Assembly: GCF_002234405.1 (NCBI RefSeq)
Contig: NZ_NMQT01000035.1
Coordinates: forward strand, 45,914-109,913
Reading direction: 5' to 3'
DNA: 64,000 bases
From: Amycolatopsis thailandensis
GTDB lineage: Bacteria > Actinomycetota > Actinomycetes > Mycobacteriales > Pseudonocardiaceae
Shown here: one piece after another, positions 51,115 to 62,436 of the stretch
Numbering within the stretch: the stretch's first letter is position 1
Layout of the letters: every line of letters begins with the position of its first letter
Position numbers and translations under genes: made by a program
Notes under the pieces: generated by a model
What the model was told of the DNA's origin: nothing
Database searches by the model: none
What the model saw: the letters and a program-made list of their open reading frames with translations, nothing else

Positions 51115-52698
51115 TCACAAAGGGATGTTTCCGTGCTTCTTGGCCGGGAGGGTCTGCCGTTTGGTCCGCAGCGCCCACAGGGCCCTCGCCACGTGCAGGC
51201 GCGTCTGCGACGGTGCGATGACCTGATCGACGTAGCCGCGTTCCGCCGCCAGGTAAGGGTTCGAGTGCCGTTCGCGGTAGGCCTCGGTGAGGCGTCTCCG
51301 TTCGGCCGACCGCTGTTCCGGCGGCAGCCCGGCCAGTTCGCGCCGGTGCAGCACCCTCACCGCGCCCTCCGCGCCCATGACCGCGATCTCCGCGGTGGGC
51401 CACGCCAGGTTGACGTCGGCGCCGAGATGCTTCGACCCCATCACCGCGTACCCGCCGCCGTAGGCCTTGCGGATCACCACGGTCACCTTCGGCACGGTCG
51501 CCTCGGCGTAGGCGTAGATCAGTTTCGCCCCGCGCCGGATGATCCCGTGCCGTTCCTGGGCTTCCCCGGGCAGATAGCCGGGGACGTCGGCGAGGGTGAG
51601 GATCGGGATCCCGAAGGCGTCGCAGAACCGCACGAACCGCGCTGCCTTCTCCGAGGCGTCGATGTCGATCACACCGGCCTGATGCCGCGGCTGGTTGGCC
51701 ACGACGCCGACCGTCCTGCCCCGCACCCGGCCGAACGCGCAGATCATGTTCGGCGCGAAGGCGCCGTGCACCTCGGTGAACTCGCCGTCGTCGACGAGGC
51801 GGACGATCACCTCGGTCATGTCGTAGGCCTGGTTCAGCGAATCGGGCACCAGGCGGTCGAGTTCGAGATCGGCGGCGGTGAGGTCGGGAGCGGTGTCGTC
51901 GGCGTACTCCGGGACGACGTCGAGGTTGTTGGACGGCAGGTAGCCGAGCAGCGTCCGCACCCAGTCGATCGCGTCATCCTCGTCGGTGGCCCGGTAGTGC
52001 GCGTTCCCGGAGATCTCGGTGTTCACCGCGGCCCCGCCGAGCTGCTGGGCGGTGACCCGCTCGCCGCTGACGGCGTGCACGACGTCCGGCCCGGTGACGA
52101 ACATGTGCGCGGTCTCGTCGACCATCACCGTGAAGTCCGTGATCGCCGGCGAATAGACCGCGCCGCCCGCGCAAGGGCCCATGATCAGCGAGATCTGCGG
52201 GATGACACCGGACGCCAGCGCGTTGCGCCGCCCGAGTTCGGCGTAGTAGGCCAGCGAGACGACGCCTTCCTGGATCCGGGCGCCGCCGGAGTCGTTGATC
52301 CCCACCACCGGGCAGCCCAGCGTCATCGCCAGATCCATCACCTTGAGGACCTTCTCGCCGAAGACCTCGCCCATGCTGCCGCCGAACACGGTGAAGTCCT
52401 GGGAGAACACGCAGATCTGCCTGCCGTCGACCGTGCCGTGCCCGGTCACCACGCCGTCGCCGTAGGGCCGGTGGGCGTCCATCCCGAACTCCGTGCACCG
52501 GTGCCGCGCGAACTGGTCGAGCTCGACGAAGGAGCCAGGGTCCAGCAACAGTTCGACGCGTTCGCGCGCGGTCAGCTTGCCTTTGGCGTGCTGCCGGTCG
52601 ACGGCTCGTTTCTCGGCGATCCGGACGGCTTCGTCCTGGCGGGCGGCGAGGTCGGCGATGCGGAACGCCGTCGTCGGGGTGAACGGGACGTCGGTCAT
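51115..52698 (-). CDS. Acyl-CoA carboxylase carboxyltransferase beta subunit, AccD4-like
   Basis: The 527-residue protein is a full-length biotin-dependent carboxyltransferase: N-terminal half with [39 protein letters not shown] and [16 protein letters not shown] (oxyanion loop), C-terminal half with [33 protein letters not shown] and [11 protein letters not shown]. It carboxylates an acyl-CoA at the alpha carbon using biotin carried on an AccA protein encoded elsewhere. Its ATG overlaps the PKS stop (ATGA), as expected if it supplies carboxyacyl extender units to that PKS, the role of AccD4 beside Pks13. Confidence 0.9.
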   Translation of the reverse strand: MTDVPFTPTTAFRIADLAARQDEAVRIAEKRAVDRQHAKGKLTARERVELLLDPGSFVELDQFARHRCTEFGMDAHRPYGDGVVTGHGTVDGRQICVFSQDFTVFGGSMGEVFGEKVLKVMDLAMTLGCPVVGINDSGGARIQEGVVSLAYYAELGRRNALASGVIPQISLIMGPCAGGAVYSPAITDFTVMVDETAHMFVTGPDVVHAVSGERVTAQQLGGAAVNTEISGNAHYRATDEDDAIDWVRTLLGYLPSNNLDVVPEYADDTAPDLTAADLELDRLVPDSLNQAYDMTEVIVRLVDDGEFTEVHGAFAPNMICAFGRVRGRTVGVVANQPRHQAGVIDIDASEKAARFVRFCDAFGIPILTLADVPGYLPGEAQERHGIIRRGAKLIYAYAEATVPKVTVVIRKAYGGGYAVMGSKHLGADVNLAWPTAEIAVMGAEGAVRVLHRRELAGLPPEQRSAERRRLTEAYRERHSNPYLAAERGYVDQVIAPSQTRLHVARALWALRTKRQTLPAKKHGNIPL

Positions 52699-55600
52699 GG
52701 CCGCGCCGCTCTCGGTGCCGCGAGCCGCGCCGCCAGCGCCCCGGCGACCACTTCGACGTGCGGCGGGTCGATCATCGACAGGTGATCACCGGGAACGCGC
52801 ACGACCTCCAGCTCGGCGCAGAAAGCGTCCCAGCCGAGGGCGTCGTCGGTCCGGAGATAGCGCGGGTCGAGCGTGGTGGTCAGCGGATGTGGTTCCTGCG
52901 CCCGCAGCAACAGCACCGGCCCGGCGTAGGGTTCCGGGGCGTAGCGTTCGGCCACCCGCGCGTCCACATAGGACTCGTACTGGTGCCGCAGCACCCCTTG
53001 ACCCATCCCGGGCACTCGCGCGGCCAGCTCGCCGATCACCAGCCGGATCTGTTCGTCGTCGCCGAGCCGGAGGAGGTCCTCGCGCGGGATCTCCAGGGGA
53101 ACGCCGTAAGTTTGCTCGACGTGTTCGGCGAACCGGGCGAAGCGGTCCAGCAGGATCTCCTGCGCCGGAATCCCGGGCGCGGGCAACGGCAGGATGCTGT
53201 CGATCATGACCACGAGGTCGACCCGCTCCCCCGCCGCCGTCAGCCGCCGGGCCGTCTCGTAGGCGAGACAACCGCCGAACGACCAGCCGCCCAGCCGGTA
53301 CGGCCCGTGTGGCTGGATTTCCCGGATCAGCTCCAGGTAGCACTCGGCCTTGCCCTCGACGGTGTCCTCTTCGTCGATCCGTTCGAGCCCGTAGACAGAC
53401 CTGCCCTCGGGCAGCAGGCGGACGAGTCCGTCGTAGACGCTCGTCGGGCCACCCGCCGGATGGAACAGGAACAGTGGATCCGTGCCGCCCTCGCGCAACG
53501 GCCGGACCGGGCAGCCCCCGCGACCCTCGATCCGGTCGCGCAGCAGGTCGGCCACCGCGGCGATGGTCGGTGTCGCGAAGAGCCGATCGGGGACGGCTCC
53601 GAGCTCCCCGGCGAACACGGCGCGCAGCCGATCGGCCGCTTCGGCGTCGCCACCCACCGCGAAGAAGTCGTCGTGGACACCGGGCTCGGCGCCGCCCAGT
53701 TCCGCCTGCCAATGCCGGGCGACCCAGCGTTCGGCCGGATCCCGGGGCCCGACCGCCGCACCCGGGCCGGCGGGCCGCGCGCCTGTCTCGCCGAATCCTG
53801 CCTGGTCGGCGAGATGGTCGGCGAGTTCGGCGAGGCTGGCTCCGCGCAGAAGCAGCGGAATCGGCAACGGCAGGCCGAAATCGCGTTCCACGACGCCTTT
53901 GGCGCGCATGGCGGTGAGCGAGTCCAGGCCGAGCCGGGTGAGTGACGTGTGCCTGTCGATCTCGTCCGCGGCGAGGCCGAGCATCCCGGCGACGAGCCCG
54001 GCCAGGTAGTCGGCCAGCATCTCACGGGCGGCTTCCGGCAGGACCGCCCGCAGCGCCTCCAGTCCGTCCCATGTGGACGGTCCGGTGTCCGGTTCTTCCT
54101 TCGGCACCAAGATCTCGAAGAACGGCCGTGCGGCCAGTCCCGGGAACAGGGCCAGCACGATCCCGGCGTCGACGCGGGCGATCCCGGTCGCCGCCCGGTC
54201 ACGCGCCAGCACGGCATCCATCGCTGCCAGGGCCTCCTCCGTACCGAGCGGTTCGAGAACCGGGTTGCGGTTGCCGACGGCAGCTCCGGCCTCGCCCCAG
54301 GCTCCCCAGCCGATGGTCGCCGCGGGCAGGCCGGCGGCCCGGCGCCACGCGACGAGCGCGTCCACCCAGGCGTTCGCGGTGGCGTAGGCGGTCTGCCCCG
54401 GCGATCCGAACATCGCGGCCGCCGACGAGTACGTCAGCCACCAGTCGAGGTCGTGTCCTGCCGTCGCCTCGTGCAGCCGCCACGCTCCGAGCGCTTTCGC
54501 CCGCCAGACGGCTTCGACCACGCTGATCTCGACGGAGACGGCCGCGCCGTCGGACAGGACACCGGCCGCGTGCAGCACCCCACGCAACGGCATCCCGTCG
54601 TCCGTGGCGGCCGTGACCAGTTCCTCGGCCGTTCCCGGATCGGCGATGTCGCCCGCGATCACCCGGACGTCGGCGCCCAGCTCACGCAGATCCGCCAGCA
54701 TCGGTTCGACCTCGGAGCTCGCGCCACGACGACCGGAGAGGACGAGCCTGGTCGCGCCGCGTTTCGCGAGCCAGTCCGCCGCGACCAGACCGAGGCCGCC
54801 CAGGCCGCCGGTGATGACGTACGCGCCTTCGCGCACCACGGGTTTGTCGCCGGGGCCGCCGAGTTCCGGGCGGTCCAGGACCCGCGTGTACCGGACGCCT
54901 TCGCGCCACGCGATCTCGTCGTCCGGCGCCTCCGCGCGGATCTCGGCGACCAGCCTGCCCGCCCACAGCCGGGCGGGGACCTGCTCGGCGTCGAAGTCGA
55001 CCTGACTCGCCCGCAGCTCGGGGTGTTCGAAGGCGAGCACCCGGACCAAGCCGCGCAGCCACGCCTGGCCGGGATCACCGCACTCGCCGGCTTCGACGGC
55101 CGAGGCGCCAGCGCTGACCAGCCACAACCGCGGCGGGGTCGGCGCTCCGGCCAGCTCGGCGACCACGCCGGAGAGCGCGGCGACCGTCCGCGGGGCCACC
55201 AGCGGATCCGACTGCGGGACACAGACGAGCACCCCCGCCACTTCCCGGGACCCCACGAGCTCCGCCAACGCGGCGCGATCTCCGAGCGGCGCGGTCGCCA
55301 TCTCGTCCCCGGACTCGGTGAGCAGATCACGCAACGCCGTCAGCCAAGGCACGCCCTCGTGCAGGACGGCCCAGTGGCGTGCGCCCGGTTTCCCCGCCGG
55401 GAGGTCGGTCTGCCGCCAGACCGTTTCGAACAGCAGGTCCGTCATCGGCACCGGCAGCGCCGATCGCTGGAACCGGCGGCAGTAGACCTCCCGGAACTCG
55501 ACCAGGACGACGTCGTCGGCGTCGACCAGCTGGACGCCGCCGACCAAGCCGTCACCGGCCGGGTCGAGGGAGTCGAGCACGGCGTCCACCCGGACGCCCC

Positions 55601-58600
55601 GGCCGGGGTCGCCCGCGAGGACGACCTCGCCCAAGGTCAGCGGAAGGAAGACTCCCTCGGCTTCGCGCAGCGCGTCCCCGGCGGCCGCGGCCAGCGCGTG
55701 CAGGCAAGCGTCCGCGATCACCGGGTGCAGGACGTAGGCCGGATGGTCGACGGGCAAGGTGATCGACGCCGACGCCCGGCCAGGCGCCGCGAAGACACCG
55801 CTCAGCCCGCGGAAAGCGGGACCGTAGCTCTGTCCCATCCCAGCCAGTGTCCGGTAGAGATCGAGAGGCCTGGCGTCCTCGGTGACAGCGCCGAACGGCA
55901 CCACCGACGTCTCCCCGTCGCGGACTCGGGCCGTGGCGTGCCGGATCCAGCCGCCGCCCGCGGATCGCGCGTAGACGTCCACTTCGGACGGTCCGGAACC
56001 GGTGCTCAGGCTGGTCGTCACCTCGGTGTGCGCGGCGAGCGGCAGCACCCGGTGCAGTTCGAGCCCGCCGACGCGCAGTTGCCCACCGGGCCGCAGGACC
56101 GCCTTGGCCGCCGCGAGCGCCAGTTCGAGGAACCCGGCGCCCGGGAACAACGCGACCCCCATCGCCGCGTGATCGGCGAGCCAGGGCAGCACCTCCGTCC
56201 CGACGTCCGCGTTCCACAGGTGCCCGCCACCGGTCGGCTGTTCGATGTGGACACCCAGCAACGGGTGCGTGCCACCGGATCCGGGCCGGGCGGCCGGGCG
56301 CCGCGGCCAGAACCGTTCATGCCGCCAGCGCGGGCCGGGCAGCTCGACCGGGACCGGACGAGGACCCCGGGCGTCGAGCACGCCCGGCACGCCGAGGGTG
56401 TGCAGCCGGGCGAGTGTGGTCAGGAAGGCCGTCCGTTCGTCGATCTTGCGGCTCGCCGAGGGCAGCGCGAGCGCCCCGGTGCTCTGCTCGATCGCGGCGA
56501 GCGCCACCGGATGCGGGGAGATCTCGACGAACACGCCGTACCCGTCGGCGGTCGCCGCCGCCAGCGCCTGGCTGAACCGCACCGGACGGCGCAGGTTCGC
56601 CGCCCAGTACTCGACATCGAACGTCGGCGACCACAGTGGATCGTCGAGAACGCTGCTGTAGCAAGGGATCTCGGCCGGTCGCGGCGCGAGCCCGTCGAGC
56701 TCGGCACGGAACCGGTCGAGGACGGCGTCGACGGCCTCCGAATGCCCGGCGCCCCCGACCGGCAGCCGTCTCGCCAGTCTGCCGAGGCTTTCGACGTGCG
56801 AGACCAGGGCCTCGACCTGCTCGGCGTCGCCGCTGACGGTGCACTGGACCGGCGAGGCGTAGACCGCGACGGTGATGCCGGGGAACTCCGCTTCCAGCTC
56901 GGCCAGTTCGGCCGGGGAAAGCTCGACCACCGCCATCGCGCCGACGCCGCTCGCGTCGACCTCGGAGAGCAACCGGGCCCGCGTGGTCATCACGCGCAGG
57001 CCGTCGGCGACGTCCAGCGCCCCCGCGATGACGGCGGCCGCGACTTCGCCCATCGAATGCCCGAGCACCGCGTCCGGGACGACGCCGTGCGCGCGCCAGA
57101 GTCCCGCGAGGGCGAGCTGCATGCCGAACAGCGCGAGTTGCGTCGCGCCGAGATCCGGCAGGTCACGCTCGCCGGCGAGCACCTCGCGCAGGGAGAACCC
57201 GGCTTCCTCGCGGAACACCGGATCGAGTGCCTCCACCTCGGCGCGGAACGCGGGCTCGGTCCGCAGCAGGAGACGGCCCATGCCGGGCCACTGTGAGCCG
57301 TAGCCGGAGAAGACGAACACGAGATCGGGCACGGGCCCGGCTTCGGCGGCGGTCATTTCGCGCAGCGCGGCGGCGAGCCGGTCACGGTCCTGGGCGACGA
57401 CCGCCCCGCGGATGGGCAGGTGGTCCCGCCCTCGCGCCAGCGTCGCGGCGACGACGTCCAGCGGTACCTCACGGTGGTCTTCGAGCCAGGCCGCCAGGTC
57501 GGCGGCCCGTGTCCGGAGCACCTCGGGCGACCGTGCCGACAGCGCGAACACCTGCGGGCCTTCGGTTTCCTTTCCGCGGGTGGGGAACGACGCGGCGGGC
57601 CACTCTTCGAGGACGACGTGGGCGTTGGTGCCGCCGAAGCCGAACGCGGAGACCCCGGCGCGGGCGACACCGGAGTAGCGGGGCCAGTCCGCCCCGGTGC
57701 CGACCACACGGAGACCGAGTCCGGTGAAGTCGATGTGCGGACTGGGTTCCCGGTAGTGCGGGGTCGGCGGCAGCCGCCGGTGGACCATCGCGAGGACGAC
57801 CTTGATCAGCCCGGCGATGCCCGCCGCGCCTTCGAGATGGCCCAGGTTCCCCTTGACCGAGCCGATCAGGAGCGGGCGGGCGGCTTCACGTCCGGTTCCG
57901 AGTACCTCGCCGAGCGCGCCGGCCTCGATGGGGTCCCCCAGCGCGGTGCCGGTCCCGTGCGCCTCCACGTAGTCCACAGAGGACGGTTCGACCCCCGCCG
58001 CCGCGTACGCCTCCCGCAACAGGGCGGCCTGCGCACGGGGACTGGGCGCGACGAGACCGTTGGACCGGCCGTCGGAGTTCACCGCGCTGCCGCGGATCAC
58101 CGCGAGCACCCGGTCCCCCGCGCGACGGGCGGCCTTCAGCGGTTTGAGCACGACGACACCACAGCCCTCGCCTCGGGCGATGCCGTCGGCGGCGGCGTCG
58201 AACGGTTTGCAGTGACCGTCCGGGGCGAGCACTCCGGCCCGCCGGAAGGTGGCGGTGACGGCGGGGGTGAGCAGCAGGTTCACCCCCGCGACGAGCGCCG
58301 TCCCGCATTCACCGCGGCGCAGGCTCTGCACCGCCTGGTGCACCGCCACCAGCGACGACGAACAGGCCGTGTCGAGGGTGAGACTGGGCCCGCGCAGGTC
58401 GAACAGGTACGAGAGCCGGTTGGCGGCGATGCTCGTCGCGGCGCCGGTGGCGGACCAGACGTCGACGGCGGCGGGATCGGTCATGGTCAGGTGGCCGTAC
58501 TCGCCCGCCGAGAGCCCGACGAAGACCCCGGTGCGGCTTCCTCGCAGCGTCGACGGCGGGATCCCGGCGTGTTCCAGTGCCGCCCAGGTGACTTCGAGCA

Positions 58601-59093
58601 GCATCCGCTGCTGGGGATCCATCGCTTCGGCCTCCCCCGGGACGATGCCGAAGAAGTCGGCGTCGAACCCGGCGATGTCGTCGAGGAAACCACCGCGGCC
58701 GAAGTCTTCCTCCCAGCGCCCTTCGGGAATGTCGCGGATGCCGTCGCGGCCGACGTCCAGGAAGCGCCAGTACTGCTCCGGCGACTCGGTACCGCCGGGC
58801 AGGCGGCAGCCGATGCCGACGATCGCGATCGGTTCCTCTTCCCGGGCCTCACCGGTAGCGGCCACTGGTTGCTCCACTGTGGACAGATGGTCGGCGAGGG
58901 CGGCGATCGTCGGATGTTCCCACACCAGGGTCGGCGCCAGCGGACGACCGAGGTACCGGCCGAGGTCCGCGGCCAGCTCCATCGACTCGCGCGACGAAAG
59001 CCCGCTTTCGTGCAATGGCCGGTCCGGGTCCGCGGGCAGCCCCGTGCGGTCCGCCACCCACGCGATGAGCCAGGCCCGGATCCCCGCGGTCAT
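52695..59093 (-). CDS. Pks13-like type I PKS: ACP-KS-AT-DH-KR-ACP-(inactive carrier)-TE
   Basis: The 2132-residue synthase starts at ATG 59093 (ATGA overlap with the ligase). Domains: N-terminal ACP (1-75, S34 in GLSSRES, as in Pks13); KS (85-500; C244 in DTACSSS, H379, H419); AT (590-880; S680 in GHSMGE; specificity region GGAGHS instead of YASH or HAFH); DH (940-1205; H975-x3-G-x4-P984, D1128 in IADACLHAL); KR with its structural half (1240-1640; GGLGGLG at 1429, S1557, Y1570); ACP (1695-1765, S1725 in LGLDSL); a carrier-like domain (1785-1855) with A1817 in GGDA where serine is required; and TE (1870-2120; S1938 in GWSFGG, H2104 in GDHLSMID). The TE and N-ACP resemble Pks13; DH and KR are additional. 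Predicted: condensation of two fatty chains, then beta-carbon reduction and possibly dehydration. Confidence 0.93.
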   Translation of the reverse strand: MTAGIRAWLIAWVADRTGLPADPDRPLHESGLSSRESMELAADLGRYLGRPLAPTLVWEHPTIAALADHLSTVEQPVAATGEAREEEPIAIVGIGCRLPGGTESPEQYWRFLDVGRDGIRDIPEGRWEEDFGRGGFLDDIAGFDADFFGIVPGEAEAMDPQQRMLLEVTWAALEHAGIPPSTLRGSRTGVFVGLSAGEYGHLTMTDPAAVDVWSATGAATSIAANRLSYLFDLRGPSLTLDTACSSSLVAVHQAVQSLRRGECGTALVAGVNLLLTPAVTATFRRAGVLAPDGHCKPFDAAADGIARGEGCGVVVLKPLKAARRAGDRVLAVIRGSAVNSDGRSNGLVAPSPRAQAALLREAYAAAGVEPSSVDYVEAHGTGTALGDPIEAGALGEVLGTGREAARPLLIGSVKGNLGHLEGAAGIAGLIKVVLAMVHRRLPPTPHYREPSPHIDFTGLGLRVVGTGADWPRYSGVARAGVSAFGFGGTNAHVVLEEWPAASFPTRGKETEGPQVFALSARSPEVLRTRAADLAAWLEDHREVPLDVVAATLARGRDHLPIRGAVVAQDRDRLAAALREMTAAEAGPVPDLVFVFSGYGSQWPGMGRLLLRTEPAFRAEVEALDPVFREEAGFSLREVLAGERDLPDLGATQLALFGMQLALAGLWRAHGVVPDAVLGHSMGEVAAAVIAGALDVADGLRVMTTRARLLSEVDASGVGAMAVVELSPAELAELEAEFPGITVAVYASPVQCTVSGDAEQVEALVSHVESLGRLARRLPVGGAGHSEAVDAVLDRFRAELDGLAPRPAEIPCYSSVLDDPLWSPTFDVEYWAANLRRPVRFSQALAAATADGYGVFVEISPHPVALAAIEQSTGALALPSASRKIDERTAFLTTLARLHTLGVPGVLDARGPRPVPVELPGPRWRHERFWPRRPAARPGSGGTHPLLGVHIEQPTGGGHLWNADVGTEVLPWLADHAAMGVALFPGAGFLELALAAAKAVLRPGGQLRVGGLELHRVLPLAAHTEVTTSLSTGSGPSEVDVYARSAGGGWIRHATARVRDGETSVVPFGAVTEDARPLDLYRTLAGMGQSYGPAFRGLSGVFAAPGRASASITLPVDHPAYVLHPVIADACLHALAAAAGDALREAEGVFLPLTLGEVVLAGDPGRGVRVDAVLDSLDPAGDGLVGGVQLVDADDVVLVEFREVYCRRFQRSALPVPMTDLLFETVWRQTDLPAGKPGARHWAVLHEGVPWLTALRDLLTESGDEMATAPLGDRAALAELVGSREVAGVLVCVPQSDPLVAPRTVAALSGVVAELAGAPTPPRLWLVSAGASAVEAGECGDPGQAWLRGLVRVLAFEHPELRASQVDFDAEQVPARLWAGRLVAEIRAEAPDDEIAWREGVRYTRVLDRPELGGPGDKPVVREGAYVITGGLGGLGLVAADWLAKRGATRLVLSGRRGASSEVEPMLADLRELGADVRVIAGDIADPGTAEELVTAATDDGMPLRGVLHAAGVLSDGAAVSVEISVVEAVWRAKALGAWRLHEATAGHDLDWWLTYSSAAAMFGSPGQTAYATANAWVDALVAWRRAAGLPAATIGWGAWGEAGAAVGNRNPVLEPLGTEEALAAMDAVLARDRAATGIARVDAGIVLALFPGLAARPFFEILVPKEEPDTGPSTWDGLEALRAVLPEAAREMLADYLAGLVAGMLGLAADEIDRHTSLTRLGLDSLTAMRAKGVVERDFGLPLPIPLLLRGASLAELADHLADQAGFGETGARPAGPGAAVGPRDPAERWVARHWQAELGGAEPGVHDDFFAVGGDAEAADRLRAVFAGELGAVPDRLFATPTIAAVADLLRDRIEGRGGCPVRPLREGGTDPLFLFHPAGGPTSVYDGLVRLLPEGRSVYGLERIDEEDTVEGKAECYLELIREIQPHGPYRLGGWSFGGCLAYETARRLTAAGERVDLVVMIDSILPLPAPGIPAQEILLDRFARFAEHVEQTYGVPLEIPREDLLRLGDDEQIRLVIGELAARVPGMGQGVLRHQYESYVDARVAERYAPEPYAGPVLLLRAQEPHPLTTTLDPRYLRTDDALGWDAFCAELEVVRVPGDHLSMIDPPHVEVVAGALAARLAAPRAARP

Positions 59094-60850
59094 CCGAGCC
59101 GCCGCGCGGTCAGTACACCGTCCACATAGGATTTCCGGCACAAGGAACGGCTGATCTTCCCGCTGGAGGTGCGCGGCACTTCGCCCGGCGCGAGGAAGAC
59201 GACGTCGTAAGGGCGCAGGCCGTGCGCTGTCGAAACCGTCCTGCGGATCTCCGCGGCCGCCGCGGCGACGTCGGCCTCGGTCCCCTTGGCCTGTTCCACC
59301 ACCACGACCGCCGCTTCGCCGTCTTCGCGCTCGATCGCGAAGGCCGCGGCGGAATGCGGGCGGACCGCGGGGTGGGTCTCGACGGTCTGCTCGACGTCCT
59401 GCGGATAGTGGTTGCGGCCGTCGACGATGACGAGATCCTTCAGCCTGCCGGTCATGAACAGCTCGCCGTCGTGGCGCACGCCGAGGTCTCCGGTCGCCAG
59501 CCAGCCCGCGCCGGAGTCCGGATCGATCGGCGGCAGGCCGAAGACGGCGACGGACTCGCTGGGCAATCCCCAGTAGCCCACGCCGACGTTCGGGCCGTTG
59601 ACCTGGATTTCCCCCACCCGGCCCGGTTCGACCAGCGCGCCGGTGACCGGGTCGGCGATGCGAACCCGTTGCCCGGCGGGGAATCCGCAGGAGACGAGCG
59701 TGGTGGACGCCGCGCCGGGAGCGGCGGGGGCCGCCAGTCCGGCGGCGAGCCGGTCGCGGTCGAAGGTGACCTGGCGGGGCGCCTTGCCCGCCTCGGTGAC
59801 GGAGACGAGCACTGTGGCCTCGGCCAGCCCGTAGGAGGAGCGATGGACCTCGGGACGCAGCCCGCAGTCCGCGAAAGCGCCGTGGAACTTCGCGATGGTC
59901 GCGGGCAGGACCGGCTCGCTGCCGTTGATCAGCGAGACGACCCGGCTCAGTTCGAGGTAGCTCTTCTCGGCTTCGGTCACGCGGGAAGCGCTGTAGGCGT
60001 AGGCGAAATTGGGTGCCGCGCTGATCGCGCCGGGACTGGCCGAGAGGGCGCGCAGCCAGCGGGACGGGCGTTCGAGGAACGCGAGCGGATCCATCAGGAC
60101 CGAGGCCACGCCGGCGGCCATCGGCGCGCCGATGCCGAGGATCAGGCCCATGTCGTGGAAGAGCGGCAACCAGCTGACGGTGGACGTCGTCCCGGTCTCG
60201 ATCGCGTAGGCGTCGCAGGCCTGGCGGGCGTTGGTGAGCGCGTTGCGATGGGTCAGCATCACGCCGGCCGGGGTCCGCGTGGAACCGGACGTGTACTGGA
60301 GGTACGCCAGTGCGTCAGGTTCCGGTCGCGGCCAGGAACGTTCACCGGCCGCGACCGAAGCAGAGGTGTCGACGGCGAGCACGGCGGGCCGCTCGATCGC
60401 CGTCGAGGCGAGGAAACCGGCGACGGCGTCGATTCCGTCGGTGGTCGTGAGCACGACCCGCGGCGCGCAATCGGCGAGTACCGCGGTCAGCCTGCCCGCG
60501 TGTCCGGGGAGGTCCGGGGCGAACAGCGGGACCGCGACCAGCCCGGCCCGGATCGCGCCGAGGAACGCGACGACGTAGTCGGCCGACTGCCGCGCCAGGA
60601 TCGCCGCCCGCTCCCCCGGGGCGGCGAAGGTGGCCAGGCGGGTGGCGAGGGCCTCGACGCGGTCGTCGAGTTCGCGCCAGGACAGGGTGACCGCCCGGCC
60701 GTCCGCACCGGCGCGATGGTCGAGGTAGGTCACCGCGACCTCGTCGCCGAGCCGCCGCGCCCAGTACTCCAACAGGGTCGCGAAAGACTCCCCGGCGGGT
60801 GCGCCGTCCTGGCCGTGGGCGGCGACGACCGTTTCCGAAATGGTTTCCAT
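59090..60850 (-). CDS. Fatty-acyl-AMP ligase, FadD32-like
   Basis: The 586-residue adenylating enzyme has YTSGSTRTPAGVM (186-198), identical in form to FadD32, the A5 region YGLAEATVLVS, GWLATGDLGVRHDGELFMTG, DLVIVDGRNHYPQDVEQTVE and the C-terminal lysine region RTSSGKISRS (K565). These are marks of fatty-acyl-AMP ligases, which hand acyl-adenylates to a carrier protein rather than CoA. It overlaps the PKS start, so it should load a fatty acid on the PKS N-terminal ACP. I chose ATG 60850 (GAGGGG just upstream); ATG 60922 is possible. A consensus promoter lies at 60952-60981. Confidence 0.93.
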   Translation of the reverse strand: METISETVVAAHGQDGAPAGESFATLLEYWARRLGDEVAVTYLDHRAGADGRAVTLSWRELDDRVEALATRLATFAAPGERAAILARQSADYVVAFLGAIRAGLVAVPLFAPDLPGHAGRLTAVLADCAPRVVLTTTDGIDAVAGFLASTAIERPAVLAVDTSASVAAGERSWPRPEPDALAYLQYTSGSTRTPAGVMLTHRNALTNARQACDAYAIETGTTSTVSWLPLFHDMGLILGIGAPMAAGVASVLMDPLAFLERPSRWLRALSASPGAISAAPNFAYAYSASRVTEAEKSYLELSRVVSLINGSEPVLPATIAKFHGAFADCGLRPEVHRSSYGLAEATVLVSVTEAGKAPRQVTFDRDRLAAGLAAPAAPGAASTTLVSCGFPAGQRVRIADPVTGALVEPGRVGEIQVNGPNVGVGYWGLPSESVAVFGLPPIDPDSGAGWLATGDLGVRHDGELFMTGRLKDLVIVDGRNHYPQDVEQTVETHPAVRPHSAAAFAIEREDGEAAVVVVEQAKGTEADVAAAAAEIRRTVSTAHGLRPYDVVFLAPGEVPRTSSGKISRSLCRKSYVDGVLTARRLG

Positions 60851-60951
60851 GGCCCCTCGTTTGACGACGTGAGCAGGAGCGGGTGAATGCGGAACGGCGC
60901 CGTTGCCGAAAGCGGATTCCATTCCGGAGACCGTTCTTTTCTCTTCCCGGA

Positions 60952-60981
60952 ACTGTATGGATCATCCGCGAAGAGTGTCAA
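60952..60981 (-). promoter_or_regulatory. Housekeeping-type promoter of Pks13-like operon
   Basis: On the minus strand TTGACA (60981-60976), an 18-bp spacer and TACAGT (60957-60952) form a near-consensus promoter. Transcription would start at about 60945, giving a leader of about 95 nt before the ligase ATG at 60850. Confidence 0.65.
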
Positions 60982-61020
60982 TGAAAGGGCCGTGAAACGC
61001 TGACGGCGGTGCGGCCGTGC

Positions 61021-62427
61021 TCACCGGGAAGAGAGAAACGGGGCACCCCGCTTGTCACTTCGGGACGGACTTTGCCCCGCCCGCGGGTTCAGCAACCGGA
61101 GCGCGAGGAGCGCGCCGAGGATCTCCAGTCCCGCCGCGGTCAGCAAGCCCGCCGTGTAACCGTCGGCCAGCGCGGACGCGGCACCTTCGTCGAGCCGCGC
61201 CGCACGCACCACCGCCAGTACGGCTCCGATCAGCGCGACGCCCAGCGCGCTCGACAGCTCCCTGGACGCGGTGAGCAGCCCGGAGGCGGTGCCCGCGTGC
61301 CGTTCCGCCACGATTTCCAGCGCGTACGAGGTCAGCGGCGTGGTCAAGGCCGATCCGGCCCCGATCAGCACCAGCCCGGGAATCCTCGGGAGAACCTCCG
61401 GGACGTGGTTGACCGCGGCGACCGCCAGCAGGCCCACCGCCACCGTGGCCAGCCCCGCCGCGACGGTCCGATGTGGACCGAACCGCGGCACGGCCCAGGG
61501 CACCAGCGGGGTCGCGGCGACGACCGCGATCGCCACCACGACCAGCGGCGACCCGGCGAGGACCGGCCCGAGCCCGAGGGATTCCTGATGCAGCAACGGG
61601 GTGAAGAAGAAGACTCCCGAGACTCCCAGCCCCCACAGCAACTGCACGACGAGCGCGCCGGAGAAGACCCGCTGACCGGTCAGTTCGCTGGGTACCAGCC
61701 GGTCTCGCGCGCGTCTTTCCCTGAGCACGAACCAGATCGCGAAGCCCGTTCCCGCGACCCCGGACACCGCGGACACCAAGACGTCACCCTCGCCCAGTTC
61801 CACGACGGCGGCGGTGACCAGGACCATCCCGGTGGTCGCCACCAGCATCGAGAGCACGGCGGGCCGGCCCGCGGCCAGATCGCGACCCGCGACGGCGACC
61901 TTGCGCAACAGAGCCAGCATCGCCGCCACGAACGGGAGATTGACGAAGAAGATCCAGCCCCAGCCCAGGTACTCGCTGAGCACGCCGCCGAGTGTCGGGC
62001 CGAGCGCCAGCGCGACCGCGAGGCAGGCTGTCCAGACCGTCGCGCCGACTGCCCGTCTTCGCTCGTCGAGGTTGGTGCGGAGCAGGCTGAGCAGGGCCGG
62101 GACCAGGAACGCGGCGGCGGCGCCCTGCAGTATTCGCGCGGAGATGACGAGCCACGCCGTCGTGGCCAGCCCTCCGACGGCCGCTCCGGCGCCGAACCCG
62201 AGCAGCCCTGCCCGCAGGGTCGCGGCCTGTCCCCAGCGGTCCACGAGCGTGCCCGCGACCGGCAGGAGCCCGGCGAACGGGAGCATGTACCCGATGCTCA
62301 CCCATTGCAGCGTGGGCAGATCGAGTGCGAGGTCACGGGCGATGGACGGCGCGCCCGCCGCGACGATCGTGTTGTCGAGCGTGGTGACGAAAGCCCCGAG
62401 CGCGATCATGACCAGCGTCGGCCGCAT
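61021..62427 (-). CDS. MFS drug:H+ antiporter (DHA2/EmrB-like)
   Basis: The 468-residue protein has about 14 predicted helices and DHA2 signatures: ALGAFVTTLDNTIVAAGAPS in helix 1, PVAGTLVDRWGQAATLRAGL, ILQGAAAAFLVPALLSLLR, and motif C-like ACLAVALALGPTLGGVLSEY. ATG 62427 has GAGGAG upstream. A 13-bp inverted repeat spans the promoter region. It lies upstream of the Pks13-like operon on the same strand (170-bp gap with its own promoter), so it may export that product or a precursor; this is inference. Confidence 0.88.
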   Translation of the reverse strand: MRPTLVMIALGAFVTTLDNTIVAAGAPSIARDLALDLPTLQWVSIGYMLPFAGLLPVAGTLVDRWGQAATLRAGLLGFGAGAAVGGLATTAWLVISARILQGAAAAFLVPALLSLLRTNLDERRRAVGATVWTACLAVALALGPTLGGVLSEYLGWGWIFFVNLPFVAAMLALLRKVAVAGRDLAAGRPAVLSMLVATTGMVLVTAAVVELGEGDVLVSAVSGVAGTGFAIWFVLRERRARDRLVPSELTGQRVFSGALVVQLLWGLGVSGVFFFTPLLHQESLGLGPVLAGSPLVVVAIAVVAATPLVPWAVPRFGPHRTVAAGLATVAVGLLAVAAVNHVPEVLPRIPGLVLIGAGSALTTPLTSYALEIVAERHAGTASGLLTASRELSSALGVALIGAVLAVVRAARLDEGAASALADGYTAGLLTAAGLEILGALLALRLLNPRAGQSPSRSDKRGAPFLSSR

Positions 62428-62436
62428 TTTCACTCC

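Noticed and set aside
60851..60922. Longer fatty-acyl-AMP ligase starting at ATG 60922
   Set aside because: The extra 24 residues have no family similarity and the start lacks a good ribosome binding site, whereas 60850 has GAGGGG upstream; not fully excluded.
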